DNA of 39,643 nucleotides from Streptantibioticus silvisoli (GTDB lineage: Bacteria; Actinomycetota; Actinomycetes; Streptomycetales; Streptomycetaceae): contig NZ_JAAGKO020000063.1 of assembly GCF_027947535.2 (NCBI RefSeq), forward strand, positions 1 to 39,643, given 5' to 3'. Below, piece after piece: positions 24,530 through 31,860 of the stretch (its first letter is position 1; each line of letters begins with the position of its first letter). The position numbers and the translations under genes were made by a program. The notes under the pieces are model-generated. The model made no database searches and had not been told where the DNA came from. It saw nothing but the letters and a program-made list of their open reading frames with translations.

Positions 24530-24957
24530 GGTCGGCGGCTCCGCATCAGGGCCACGGCGCGCAGGTAGTTCGTCCGCATGCGTTCGGTGGGCATGCCGAG
24601 CTGCGCGGCGGACTGCTCCTCGGCGATGCCCTCGTAGACCCGCAGGACCAGCGCGAGGCGTTCGGCCGGGGGCAGCCGGTCCAGGACGCCGCCGCGCGGC
24701 CGGCGGTAGCGGCGGTGGGCGCGGGTGAAGCGTTCGGCGAGGTCCTGCCGGGTGCGGACGTAGGGGTCCTCACCGTGCAGCCGGAACCAGTCGGCGAACG
24801 TGCTGGCCAGCGCGGCGACGAGCAGCCGTTCGCCCTCGGCGGGGTCACCGGTCAGCAGGGTGGCGGCGTGCAGCAGCCGGCCTCCCGCGCCCGCGGTGAA
24901 CGCCTCGAACTCCCGGGCCCGGCGGCGCTCCTGGATCTCCCGGTGCCCGCTCACCAT
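24526..24957 (-). CDS. ECF/SigE-family sigma factor-like protein
   Basis: A 143-residue protein with a divergent sigma-2 region (FEAFTAGAGGRLLHAATLLTG through FADWFRLHGEDPYVRTRQDLAERF) and a sigma-4 helix-turn-helix (LDRLPPAERLALVLRVYEGIAEEQSAAQLGMPTERMRTNYLRAVALM). This is the layout of short SigE-family factors of Streptomyces, which may be real sigma factors or regulators using the fold. The -10-recognising part of region 2 is poorly conserved, so promoter melting is uncertain. I chose ATG 24955-24957; GGGGAGG is very close to it, so the next codon, GTG, or an upstream ATG at 24987 may be used. The MarR gene ends 54 bp upstream on the same strand. Overlap with the downstream membrane protein gene is 4 bp. 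Confidence 0.75.
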   Translation of the reverse strand: MVSGHREIQERRRAREFEAFTAGAGGRLLHAATLLTGDPAEGERLLVAALASTFADWFRLHGEDPYVRTRQDLAERFTRAHRRYRRPRGGVLDRLPPAERLALVLRVYEGIAEEQSAAQLGMPTERMRTNYLRAVALMRSRRP

Positions 24958-25011
24958 GCCTCCCCGGCACAGTCGTGTTGGGGACATGTGACGCCACGCC
25001 CGCAGGCCCGG

Positions 25012-25527
25012 TCAAGAGTTGTGACCGCAAGGCGCCACACCGGGCTGTTCGGCGGCGCCGGAGGAGGTGTGCCGTTCGGACAGGGCCGCGTTGAAGCGGG
25101 CGAGCAGGCCGGTGAAGGAGGCGCGTTCCGCCGGGGTCCACTCCTCGGTGATCTCCGCCATCAGCGCCCGGCGGGCGGCGCGGACCTCGGCGAGCCGGGA
25201 CTGGCCGCGCGGCGACAGCGCGAGCACCACGGCCCGGCCGTCCTCGGGGTGCGAGGTGCGCTTGACCAGGCCGCTCTCCACCAGCGGTGCGACCTGCCGG
25301 GTGACGGTGGAGGAGTCGATGCCCATGCCCTCGGCGAGCGCCTTGACGCCCATCGGGCCCTCCTGGTGGAGCCGGTTGAGCAGCAGGTAGGCGGCCCGGT
25401 CCAGCGAGGAGCGGATCTTGTCGGTGCCGCCGAGCCGGGTCTGTTCGGCACGGCGCGCGAACAGCGCGACTTCGTGCTGGAGACGCTCGTAGAGGTCGGT
25501 CTCTGTCATCTCAACGCTGGTCGGCAT
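25012..25527 (-). CDS. MarR-family transcriptional regulator
   Basis: A 171-residue MarR-type regulator. The winged HTH is at about residues 58-105 (EGPMGVKALAEGMGIDSSTVTRQVAPLVESGLVKR, then the wing HPEDGRAVVLALSPRG). It is flanked by N- and C-terminal dimerisation helices. The tail after about residue 150 is short and polar. It is divergent from ilvA with 96 bp between starts, so it may regulate itself and ilvA, which is inference. The ATG at 25525-25527 has no SD; TAACCT (25534-25539, minus strand) ends 6 nt upstream, so the message is probably leaderless. The next ATG is at 25509. The sigma-like gene follows downstream. Confidence 0.88.
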   Translation of the reverse strand: MPTSVEMTETDLYERLQHEVALFARRAEQTRLGGTDKIRSSLDRAAYLLLNRLHQEGPMGVKALAEGMGIDSSTVTRQVAPLVESGLVKRTSHPEDGRAVVLALSPRGQSRLAEVRAARRALMAEITEEWTPAERASFTGLLARFNAALSERHTSSGAAEQPGVAPCGHNS

Positions 25528-25623
25528 GGCGGAAGGTTACGCGGCTGCGACAGCCCCCGACTTCACCTTGGCGAACCCGGGCCGGAAGCGACGTTCCGAC
25601 CCGGTGGTGCGATGCTTGGCGGC

Positions 25624-26841
25624 ATGAACGACCAGCGGATTCCAGTCACTCTCGACGCCGTGCGACACGCCGCCAAAACGTTGTCGGGGGTGGCGCGGAT
25701 GACCGCCCTGGAGGGCAGTCGGCACCTGTCCTCGCTGGTGGGAGCGCCGGTGCACTTCAAGTGCGAGAACCTCCAGCGCACCGGTTCCTTCAAACTGCGT
25801 GGCGCGTATACGCGCATCGCCGGCCTGTCCGCCGAGGAGCGCGCCGCCGGCGTGGTGGCCGCCAGCGCGGGCAACCACGCGCAGGGGGTGGCGCTGGCCG
25901 CCTCGCTGCTGGGGGTGCGGGCCACCGTCTTCATGCCGGAGGGCGCGCCGCTGCCGAAGATAGCCGCCACCCGGGACTACGGCGCCCAGGTGCGGTCGTA
26001 CGGCCAGGTGGTGGACGAGACGTTGCGGGCGGCGCAGGAGTACGCGCTGGCCACCGGTGCCGTCTTCATCCATCCGTTCGACCACCCGGACGTGGTGGCC
26101 GGGCAGGGCACGGTGGGGCTGGAGATCCTGGAGCAGTGCCCGCAGGTGCGCACGATCCTGGTGGGCATAGGCGGCGGCGGGCTGGCCGCCGGGGTCGCGG
26201 TGGCCGTCAAGGGGCTGCGGCCGGACGTGAAGGTCATCGGGGTCCAGGCGGCCGGTGCCGCCGCCTACCCGCCCTCGCTGGCGGCCGGCCGGCCGGTGGC
26301 GCTGGAGTCGGTGGCGACGATGGCGGACGGCATGAAGGTCGGCCGGCCCGGCGACATCCCGTTCCGCATCGTGGCGGAACTGGTCGACGAGGTGGTCACG
26401 GTCTCGGAGGACGCGCTGTCCAGCGCGCTGCTGCTGTGTCTGGAACGGGCCAAGCTGGTCGTCGAGCCGGCCGGCGCCTCACCGGTGGCGGCGCTGCTGT
26501 CGCGGCCGGAGGCGTTCGAGGGCCCGGTGGTGGCGGTGCTGTCGGGGGGCAACGTGGACCCGTTGCTGATGCAGAGCATCCTGCGGCACGGCATGGCGGC
26601 CGCCGGGCGGTACCTGTCGCTGCGCCTGCGGCTGAGCGACCGCCCGGGGGCGCTGGCGCTGCTGCTGCGCGTGCTGTCGGAGGTGGACGCCAACGTGCTG
26701 GACATCGGCCACGTGCGCACCGATCCGCGGCTCGGGCTGGCCGAGGCGGAGGTCAAGCTGCACCTGGAGACGAAGGGCCCCGAGCACTGCGACCTGGTCG
26801 CGCGCACGCTGGGCGAGGCGGGCTACACGGTCATCCGCTGA
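25624..26841 (+). CDS. ilvA: Threonine ammonia-lyase (threonine dehydratase) with C-terminal ACT domain
   Basis: A 405-residue fold-type II PLP enzyme that converts threonine to 2-oxobutyrate, feeding isoleucine or propionyl-CoA synthesis. K57 in GSFKLRGAY is the PLP lysine. SAGNHAQGVA binds substrate, VGIGGGGLAAG (about 180-190) binds the PLP phosphate, and EPAGASPVAALL and LSGGNVD close the pocket. Residues about 328-405 are a single ACT domain (LSLRLRLSDRPGALALLLRVL), as in the roughly 400-residue form rather than the 510-residue E. coli IlvA with two ACT-like units. ATG 25624 has no SD and GATGCT (25611-25616) lies 7 nt upstream, so it is probably leaderless. Confidence 0.94.
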   Translation: MNDQRIPVTLDAVRHAAKTLSGVARMTALEGSRHLSSLVGAPVHFKCENLQRTGSFKLRGAYTRIAGLSAEERAAGVVAASAGNHAQGVALAASLLGVRATVFMPEGAPLPKIAATRDYGAQVRSYGQVVDETLRAAQEYALATGAVFIHPFDHPDVVAGQGTVGLEILEQCPQVRTILVGIGGGGLAAGVAVAVKGLRPDVKVIGVQAAGAAAYPPSLAAGRPVALESVATMADGMKVGRPGDIPFRIVAELVDEVVTVSEDALSSALLLCLERAKLVVEPAGASPVAALLSRPEAFEGPVVAVLSGGNVDPLLMQSILRHGMAAAGRYLSLRLRLSDRPGALALLLRVLSEVDANVLDIGHVRTDPRLGLAEAEVKLHLETKGPEHCDLVARTLGEAGYTVIR

Positions 26842-26958
26842 CGGGCGCCGGCCCGCGCGGGCGGCCGGATGCGCGGCACGGGCGGGGCCGGGGCGGGGGA
26901 GCCGTCCGGGGACCGTGCGCCGAGCGCCGAGCCGAGCACGGGGAGCCGGCCGAGGGCC

Positions 26959-27034
26959 GAGCACGGGCGAGCGGTCCGGGGGAACGAGCACGGGCGAGCC
27001 GTCCGGGGAACAGGCGTGGCGGAGCCGTCCGGGG
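26959..27034. repeat. About 26-bp imperfect tandem repeat upstream of the ABC transporter operon
   Basis: Three units share the core GAGC(C/G)GTCCGGGG at 26969-26981, 26996-27008 and 27022-27034. A separate copy of the core is at 26899-26911. The 268-bp gap 26842-27109 otherwise has only a possible promoter in the AT-richer GTATTTGTCGTACTTTGG stretch (about 27056-27073). Confidence 0.7.
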
Positions 27035-27109
27035 CTGTCGGCGCGTCAGTGGGGCGTATTTGTCGTACTTTGGCAGTCCGTCCTTCGCCAGCTCCCCGGG
27101 AGAAGCCAC

Positions 27110-28138
27110 ATGCCAGGCGCCATCCACGCCGAAGGGCTGGTGAAGACCTTCGGGGACGTCAGGGCGCTGGACGGCGTCGACCTCGACGTGGCCGAGGGCA
27201 CCGTCCTGGGGCTCCTGGGGCCGAACGGCGCCGGGAAGACCACCGCCGTCCGGGTGCTGACCACGCTGCTCCGGCCGGACGCCGGCCGGGCGGTCGTCGC
27301 CGGGCTGGACGTCGTCAGGCAGCCCGACGAGGTCCGCCGCTCCATCGGCCTGTCCGGCCAGTTCGCCGCCGTCGACGAGTACCTGACCGGCCGGGAGAAC
27401 CTGCGGATGGTCGGCCGGCTCTACCAGCTGCGGGGCCGGCAGGCGAAGGCCCGGGCCGGCGAACTGCTGGAGCGCTTCCACCTCGCCGACGCCGCCGACC
27501 GGCCCGCCAGGACGTACTCCGGAGGCATGCGCCGCCGGCTGGACCTGGCCGCGGCCCTGGTGGTCAGCCCGCCGGTGATGTTCATGGACGAGCCGACCAC
27601 CGGCCTGGACCCGCGCAACCGCCAGCAGATGTGGGAGGTCATCGAGGAACTCGTCGCGGCCGGCACCACGTTGCTGCTGACCACGCAGTACCTGGAGGAG
27701 GCCGACCGGCTCGCCCACGACATCTGCGTCATCGACCACGGCAGGGTCATCGCCCGCGGCAGTTCCGACGAACTCAAGGCCCGCACCGGCGGTGAGCGCG
27801 TCGAGGTCGTCGTGCACGACCGCGCCATGACCGGTACCGCCGCCGAGGTGATGACCGGCTTCATGGCCGGTGGCGCGTCCGGCGGCGGGGCCACCGTCGA
27901 GCAGCACACCCGCCGCATCACCGTCCCGGTCTCCGGCGGCGCCAAGCTGCTGGCCGAGGTCATCCGGGAGCTCGACGCGCGCGGCATCGAGATCGACGAC
28001 ATCGGGCTGCGCCGCCCGACCCTGGACGACGTCTTCCTCTGGCTCACCGGCCACGCGGCGCAGGACGCCGGAGCCGCCGAGGACGCCGGAGCCGCCCGGG
28101 ACGCCGGCCCGGCCGCGGAAGAGCGGGACGGCCGGTGA
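27110..28138 (+). CDS. DrrA-type ABC exporter ATP-binding protein
   Basis: A 342-residue ABC ATPase of the daunorubicin-resistance (DrrA) family, which drives drug or lipid export with a DrrB-type permease. Walker A is GPNGAGKTT (37-45), Q-loop region SGQFAAVDEYLTGRENL, signature YSGGMRRRLDLAAAL, Walker B VMFMDEPTTGLD, and H-loop region TTQYLEEAD. The C-terminal domain of about 100 residues ends RPTLDDVFLWLTG, as in DrrA. An Ala/Gly/Asp-rich tail follows with a repeated DAGAAEDAGAARDAG pattern. ATG 27110 has GGGAGAAG 6 nt upstream. The stop overlaps the permease start (GTGA). Confidence 0.93.
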   Translation: MPGAIHAEGLVKTFGDVRALDGVDLDVAEGTVLGLLGPNGAGKTTAVRVLTTLLRPDAGRAVVAGLDVVRQPDEVRRSIGLSGQFAAVDEYLTGRENLRMVGRLYQLRGRQAKARAGELLERFHLADAADRPARTYSGGMRRRLDLAAALVVSPPVMFMDEPTTGLDPRNRQQMWEVIEELVAAGTTLLLTTQYLEEADRLAHDICVIDHGRVIARGSSDELKARTGGERVEVVVHDRAMTGTAAEVMTGFMAGGASGGGATVEQHTRRITVPVSGGAKLLAEVIRELDARGIEIDDIGLRRPTLDDVFLWLTGHAAQDAGAAEDAGAARDAGPAAEERDGR

Positions 28139-28986
28139 GCGTCGCGACCGGGGCCGTCGACCGCCACCGCGCCCGCCGGCCCGTTCAGGCGGTCCGCGAC
28201 TCGCTGGTCGTGGCCCAGCGCAACCTCATCCGCATGAAGCGGATTCCCGAGGTGGTCGTCTTCGCCGTGATCCAGCCGGTCATGTTCGTCATCCTGTTCA
28301 GCTACGTCTTCGGCGGCGCCATCCCGGTACCCGGGGAGAAGGGCGCGGGCGGCCCGCTGGTCTACCGCAACTACCTGATGGCCGGCATCTTCGCCCAGAC
28401 CGTCACCTTCGCCACCGCCGGCGCCGGAGCGGGCATCGCCGACGACATGCACAAGGGGCTGATCGACCGCTTCCGGTCCCTGCCGATGGCCCGCGGCGCG
28501 GTGCTCACCGGCCGGACCATCGCCGACCTGGTGCAGACCGCGCTGACCGTCATGGTGCTGGCGGTGGTCGCGGTGCTGGTCGGCTGGCGGATCCACGACG
28601 GCGTGCCCAGGATGTTCGCCGCGTTCGGGCTGCTGCTGTTCCTGGGCTACGCGTTCTCCTGGGTCGGGGCGCTCATCGGACTGACGGTCCGCACCCCGGA
28701 GGCGGCCACGTCCGGCGGCCTGATCTGGCTGTTCCCGCTGACGTTCGTGTCGAACGCGTTCGTGCCCACCAGCGGCATGCCGCCGTTCCTGCGGGCCGTC
28801 GCCGACTGGAACCCGTTCAGCGCCACCGTGCAGGCCTGCCGTCAGCTGTACGGCAACCCGCAGGGCATCGTCTCGCACGCCTGGCCGATGCGGCACCCGG
28901 TGTGGGCGTCGCTGATGTGGTCGGTGGTGATCATCCTGGTCTTCCGCGGCCTGGCGGTGCGCAAGTACCGCACGGCGACGGCCTGA
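28135..28986 (+). CDS. DrrB-type ABC-2 permease
   Basis: A 283-residue ABC-2 family permease with six predicted membrane helices. The first spans VVVFAVIQPVMFVILFSYVFGG at about residues 39-60 and the last is about 260-276. The cytoplasmic N terminus has NLIRMKRIPEV, typical of the family. The loop PVPGEKGAGG between the first two helices faces outside. LMAGIFAQTVTFATAGAG and VSNAFVPTSGMPPFLRAVADWNP are strong DrrB-like blocks. The GTG start overlaps the ATPase stop by 4 bp, so the two subunits are translationally coupled. The exported compound cannot be told, since no biosynthetic cluster adjoins. Confidence 0.92.
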   Translation: MSVATGAVDRHRARRPVQAVRDSLVVAQRNLIRMKRIPEVVVFAVIQPVMFVILFSYVFGGAIPVPGEKGAGGPLVYRNYLMAGIFAQTVTFATAGAGAGIADDMHKGLIDRFRSLPMARGAVLTGRTIADLVQTALTVMVLAVVAVLVGWRIHDGVPRMFAAFGLLLFLGYAFSWVGALIGLTVRTPEAATSGGLIWLFPLTFVSNAFVPTSGMPPFLRAVADWNPFSATVQACRQLYGNPQGIVSHAWPMRHPVWASLMWSVVIILVFRGLAVRKYRTATA

Positions 28987-29038
28987 CCGCCGCCGGCCGC
29001 TCCCCGTCCCCGGCTCCCCGTTCCCCCGCCTCCTGCCC

Positions 29039-29060
29039 GGTCACCGGTACGCCGGTGACC
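29039..29060. terminator. Hairpin between the convergent permease and greA genes
   Basis: GGTCACCGG (29039-29047), loop TACG, CCGGTGACC (29052-29060): a perfect 9-bp stem, 53 bp after the permease stop and 73 bp beyond the greA stop. It may serve both directions. Confidence 0.6.
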
Positions 29061-29132
29061 GGTGCACCGGTCCCGTCAGGAGCCGCCCGCGGCTTGCCGG
29101 GGGGACCGGGTCGGCCCCGGCAGGGCCCGGAC

Positions 29133-29630
29133 TCAGCCCTGGTAGGGCTTGGCCCCCAGGATCTTCACCGACGCCTTCTTGCCGTTCGGCATCTCGTACG
29201 TCGCCTCGTTGCCGGCCCGCTTGCCGCTGACGGCGGACCCCAGCGGGGACTGCGGGGAGTAGACGTCGATCTCCGAGGAGACGTACTCGCGCGAGCCGAG
29301 CAGGAAGGTCATGGTGTCGTCCGGGTCGCCGTCGAAGGCGATGGTGACGACCATGCCGGGGGCGACGACGCCGTTGTCCGCGGGCGCCTCGCCGACCTTG
29401 GCGTGCTGAAGCAGTTGGGTCAGCTGGCGGATGCGCAGCTCGAGCTTGCCCTGGTCCTCGCGTGCCGCGTGGTAGCCGGCGTTCTCCTTGAGGTCGCCCT
29501 CCTGCCGGGCCTCCTCGATCTTGGCCACGATCTCGTCGCGTGCGGGACCCGACAAGTGCTCCAGCTCCGCCTTGAGCTGGTCATGCGCCTCCTGGGTCAG
29601 CCAGGTGACGCTCTCGCTGGTCTGGGTCAC
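29133..29630 (-). CDS. greA: Transcription elongation factor GreA
   Basis: A 165-residue Gre factor that reaches through the RNA polymerase secondary channel and stimulates cleavage of backtracked RNA. The N-terminal coiled coil (about 12-80) carries the acidic tip EGDLKENAGYHAAREDQ, with D46 and E49 matching the catalytic pair of E. coli GreA. The C-terminal FKBP-like domain contains SPLGSAVSGKRAGNEATYEMPNG. The GTG at 29628-29630 follows GAGGAG at 6 nt. It lies 217 bp downstream of the DUF4307 gene on the same strand, with a terminator between, so it should have its own promoter. Confidence 0.94.
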   Translation of the reverse strand: MTQTSESVTWLTQEAHDQLKAELEHLSGPARDEIVAKIEEARQEGDLKENAGYHAAREDQGKLELRIRQLTQLLQHAKVGEAPADNGVVAPGMVVTIAFDGDPDDTMTFLLGSREYVSSEIDVYSPQSPLGSAVSGKRAGNEATYEMPNGKKASVKILGAKPYQG

Positions 29631-29774
29631 GGGTACTCCTCGTCGGTACTCGGCTTGGTTCGGTGGTGCGGGCGCTACGGGGGCGGAACGCGCCCGGCCG
29701 GCGCCTCAATGTGAAACACGCCCCTCCCCCCAGCTTGCGCCGAGCGGGACGAGCGAAACCACGAGCGTAACAAT

Positions 29775-29792
29775 TCCCGCCGAAAGGCGGGA
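29775..29792 (-). terminator. Terminator hairpin of the DUF4307 gene
   Basis: TCCCGCC (29775-29781), a 4-nt loop and GGCGGGA (29786-29792). Read leftward the stem is followed by ATTGTTA, the nearest thing to a U-tract in this window. It is about 55 bp past the DUF4307 stop. Confidence 0.7.
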
Positions 29793-29847
29793 GACATAAC
29801 CGCGACCACGGGCCGTCATCGGCCTCGTGCGACGGGATCGGCCCAGG

Positions 29848-30258
29848 TCAGCTGGTGGAGACCGGCGAACAGCCGACGAGTTCGGCATCCGTGGCGCGCC
29901 CGGTGGTGCGGATGGTCACCACGGTGTCGACCGTGCTGCCGTGCGCACCCACGGTGACCGCTTTGCGCCCCACCTCGGACTGGTCGACCGCCAGCGAGCG
30001 CACCGTGCACTGCACGGTCTGGTCCGTCTGCTTGTAGACCTGCAACTGGGCGCGGACCTCGGAGGCGGAGACCACCTTGAAACTCACCACGTCCGCGTTG
30101 ACGCTGTCACCGCGGGTGTACATCCAGCCGCCGGCCACCAGTGCGATCAGCATCAGCGCGCCGCACACCCAGGCCAGGCCGCGCAGCCGCCGGTCCGCCG
30201 CGGCGTCCGCGGAGCGCCCGTAACGGCCCTGCGGCGGCTTTTCGCGCACGGCGGTCAT
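29848..30258 (-). CDS. DUF4307 membrane protein
   Basis: A 136-residue protein with a cytoplasmic basic N terminus (REKPPQGRYGRSADAAADRRL), one transmembrane helix at about residues 26-47 (GLAWVCGALMLIALVAGGWMY) and an extracellular beta-rich domain of about 85 residues with two cysteines (VQCTVRS and ELVGCSP), perhaps a disulfide. The DUF4307 assignment rests on this layout and on its position next to mca and greA, as with Rv1081c in M. tuberculosis. Function is unknown. ATG 30256-30258 follows AGGAGG 8-9 nt upstream, a near-perfect SD. It is divergent from mca across 115 bp. Confidence 0.85.
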   Translation of the reverse strand: MTAVREKPPQGRYGRSADAAADRRLRGLAWVCGALMLIALVAGGWMYTRGDSVNADVVSFKVVSASEVRAQLQVYKQTDQTVQCTVRSLAVDQSEVGRKAVTVGAHGSTVDTVVTIRTTGRATDAELVGCSPVSTS

Positions 30259-30293
30259 GACGGTTTCCTCCTGGGGCGGGGGCCACGGGATTA

Positions 30294-30321
30294 TTGACGG
30301 CCCCGCGTCGGTCACTATAGA
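30294..30321 (+). promoter_or_regulatory. Predicted mca promoter in the divergent mca-DUF4307 region
   Basis: TTGACG (30294-30299), a 16-nt spacer and TATAGA (30316-30321) give the best consensus promoter of the window. The start near 30328 leaves a leader of about 45 nt with an SD. On the other strand AATAAT overlaps the TTGACG and could be a -10 for the DUF4307 gene. Confidence 0.6.
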
Positions 30322-30373
30322 TGGCGGCTGTGGGCGCCACGACAGCCCACCCATGACCCTTAAGGATCTTGCC

Positions 30374-31249
30374 TTGACCGAGCAGCTGCGGCTGATGGCC
30401 GTACACGCGCACCCCGACGACGAATCCAGCAAGGGCGCGGCGACGATGGCCAAGTACGTGGCCGACGGCGTCGATGTGCTGGTGGCCACCTGCACCGGCG
30501 GCGAGCGCGGCTCCGTGCTCAACCCCAAGCTCCAGGGCGACCCGTACATCCTGGAACACATTCACGAGGTGCGGGCCAAGGAGATGGAGGAGGCCCGGCA
30601 GATCCTCGGCGTCAAGCAGGCGTGGCTCGGCTTCGTCGACTCCGGCCTGCCCGAGGGCGACCCGCTCCCGCCGCTCCCGGAGGGCTGCTTCGCCCTGAAG
30701 GACCCCGAGGAGGCGGCCGGCGCGCTGGTCGCGCTGATCCGCGAGTTCCGCCCGCACGTGATCACCACGTACGACGAGAACGGCGGCTACCCGCACCCGG
30801 ACCACATCATGACCCACAAGATCAGCATGATCGCCTTCGACGCCGCCGGCGACCCCGAGCGCTACCCGCAGGCGGGCGAGCCGTGGACCCCGCAGAAGCT
30901 CTACTACAACCAGGGCTTCAACCGGGAGCGCACCGTCGCCCTGCACGAGGGGCTGCTGGCCCGCGGCATCGAGTCGCCGTACGGCGAGTGGCTCAAGCGC
31001 TGGGACACCGCGGACCGCCCGGAGCGGCAGCTGACCACCCACGTGCCGTGCGCCGAGTTCTTCGAGATCCGCGACAAGGCGCTGATCGCGCACGCCACCC
31101 AGATCGACCCGGACGGCTTCTTCTTCCGCGTCCCGATGGACATCCAGAAGGAGATCTGGCCCACCGAGGAGTACGAGCTGGCCCAGTCCCGGGTGGACAC
31201 CACGCTGCCGGAGTCGGACCTGTTCGCGGGTGTCCGCACCGCTGGGTAG
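30374..31249 (+). CDS. mca: Mycothiol S-conjugate amidase
   Basis: A 291-residue zinc amidase of the LmbE/MshB fold. It cleaves mycothiol-toxin conjugates to a mercapturic acid, which is exported, and GlcN-Ins, which is recycled. The zinc motif HAHPDDES is at about 11-18 and the second zinc His is in GGYPHPDHI. TCTGGERGSVLNP and FVDSGLPEGDPLPPLPEGCFAL are Mca-specific and separate it from the deacetylase MshB. I chose TTG 30374 because AAGGA lies 7 nt upstream and the length then matches M. tuberculosis Mca (288). ATG 30353 in the same frame has no SD and adds seven residues. The small membrane protein gene starts 3 bp after the stop. Confidence 0.94.
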   Translation: MTEQLRLMAVHAHPDDESSKGAATMAKYVADGVDVLVATCTGGERGSVLNPKLQGDPYILEHIHEVRAKEMEEARQILGVKQAWLGFVDSGLPEGDPLPPLPEGCFALKDPEEAAGALVALIREFRPHVITTYDENGGYPHPDHIMTHKISMIAFDAAGDPERYPQAGEPWTPQKLYYNQGFNRERTVALHEGLLARGIESPYGEWLKRWDTADRPERQLTTHVPCAEFFEIRDKALIAHATQIDPDGFFFRVPMDIQKEIWPTEEYELAQSRVDTTLPESDLFAGVRTAG

Positions 31250-31252
31250 ACA

Positions 31253-31522
31253 ATGGCTGATGTGAACGCATTCCTCGCCACCGCCGCGGCCCACCCGGCC
31301 CTCGTCCACCTCGCCGACGTCGATGACAACAAGGTCACCCCCGGCCTGCTCGGATTCGTCGTCTTCGCGGCGCTGGGCGCGGCGGTGTGGCTGCTGATGA
31401 AGAGCATGAACAAGCAGTTCAAGAAGGTGAACTTCGAGGTCGAACCCGACGAGCCGAAGGCCACCGCGGCGGCCGGCGCCCGCCGCGACGCCGACGAACC
31501 GTCCGGCCCCGCGGGCGAGTAG
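31253..31522 (+). CDS. Small single-pass membrane protein of the mca operon
   Basis: An 89-residue protein: a short N-terminal helix (NAFLATAAAHPALVHLAD), one transmembrane span at about residues 32-50 (GLLGFVVFAALGAAVWLLM), the basic stretch KSMNKQFKKVNF, and a polar acidic C-terminal tail. It follows mca with only 3 bp between and shares its terminator, so it is cotranscribed. A protein of like size and position (Rv1083) follows mca in M. tuberculosis, which suggests a conserved link to mycothiol-dependent detoxification. Function is unknown. GTG 31262 is an alternative start. Confidence 0.82.
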   Translation: MADVNAFLATAAAHPALVHLADVDDNKVTPGLLGFVVFAALGAAVWLLMKSMNKQFKKVNFEVEPDEPKATAAAGARRDADEPSGPAGE

Positions 31523-31549
31523 GTCGGGCGGGTGAACGCCCGCCCGACC
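31522..31549 (+). terminator. Strong terminator of the mca operon
   Basis: GGTCGGGCGGG (31522-31532), loop TGAACG, CCCGCCCGACC (31539-31549). The perfect 11-bp stem begins at the last base of the stop codon. Confidence 0.75.
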
Positions 31550-31860
31550 CGGCACTGCGGTCACCGGCGGCGCCGGCGTGCGGCGAAAGCCGCTGTCGAC
31601 GTGCCGCGGGAGCCGCCGTCGACGTGCTGCGGGAGTCACCGCCGCCGTGCCGCGGGAGCCACCGCCGGCGTCAGCGCCGCGCGGGGGCCGTTCCCGGCGG
31701 GCAACGCCGCAGGAGCCGGCCCCGGCCCCGGCGCCGACCCCGCGCCCGCCCCGACCCGGGCGGGCGAATCCGTGCGCCCGCTCGCTCCGCCGGTTCGGCG
31801 AGCCCGCCCCCGTGGGTCGGCGGGTCCCGCTCCGGTGGGCCGGCGCAAGGCCGGCCGCCC
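31523..31860. other. Convergent gap with degenerate 23-bp repeats
   Basis: After the mca terminator this 338-bp gap has three 23-bp-spaced copies of CGTGC(C/T)GCGGGAG(C/T)C, at 31600, 31623 and 31646. GC-rich sequence without a gene follows, then the hairpin serving the STAND gene. Confidence 0.6.
31838..31856 (-). terminator. Hairpin just downstream of the STAND gene
   Basis: GGCCGGC (31838-31844), loop GCAAG, GCCGGCC (31850-31856). It lies 4 bp past the leftward stop at 31861. Confidence 0.55.
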
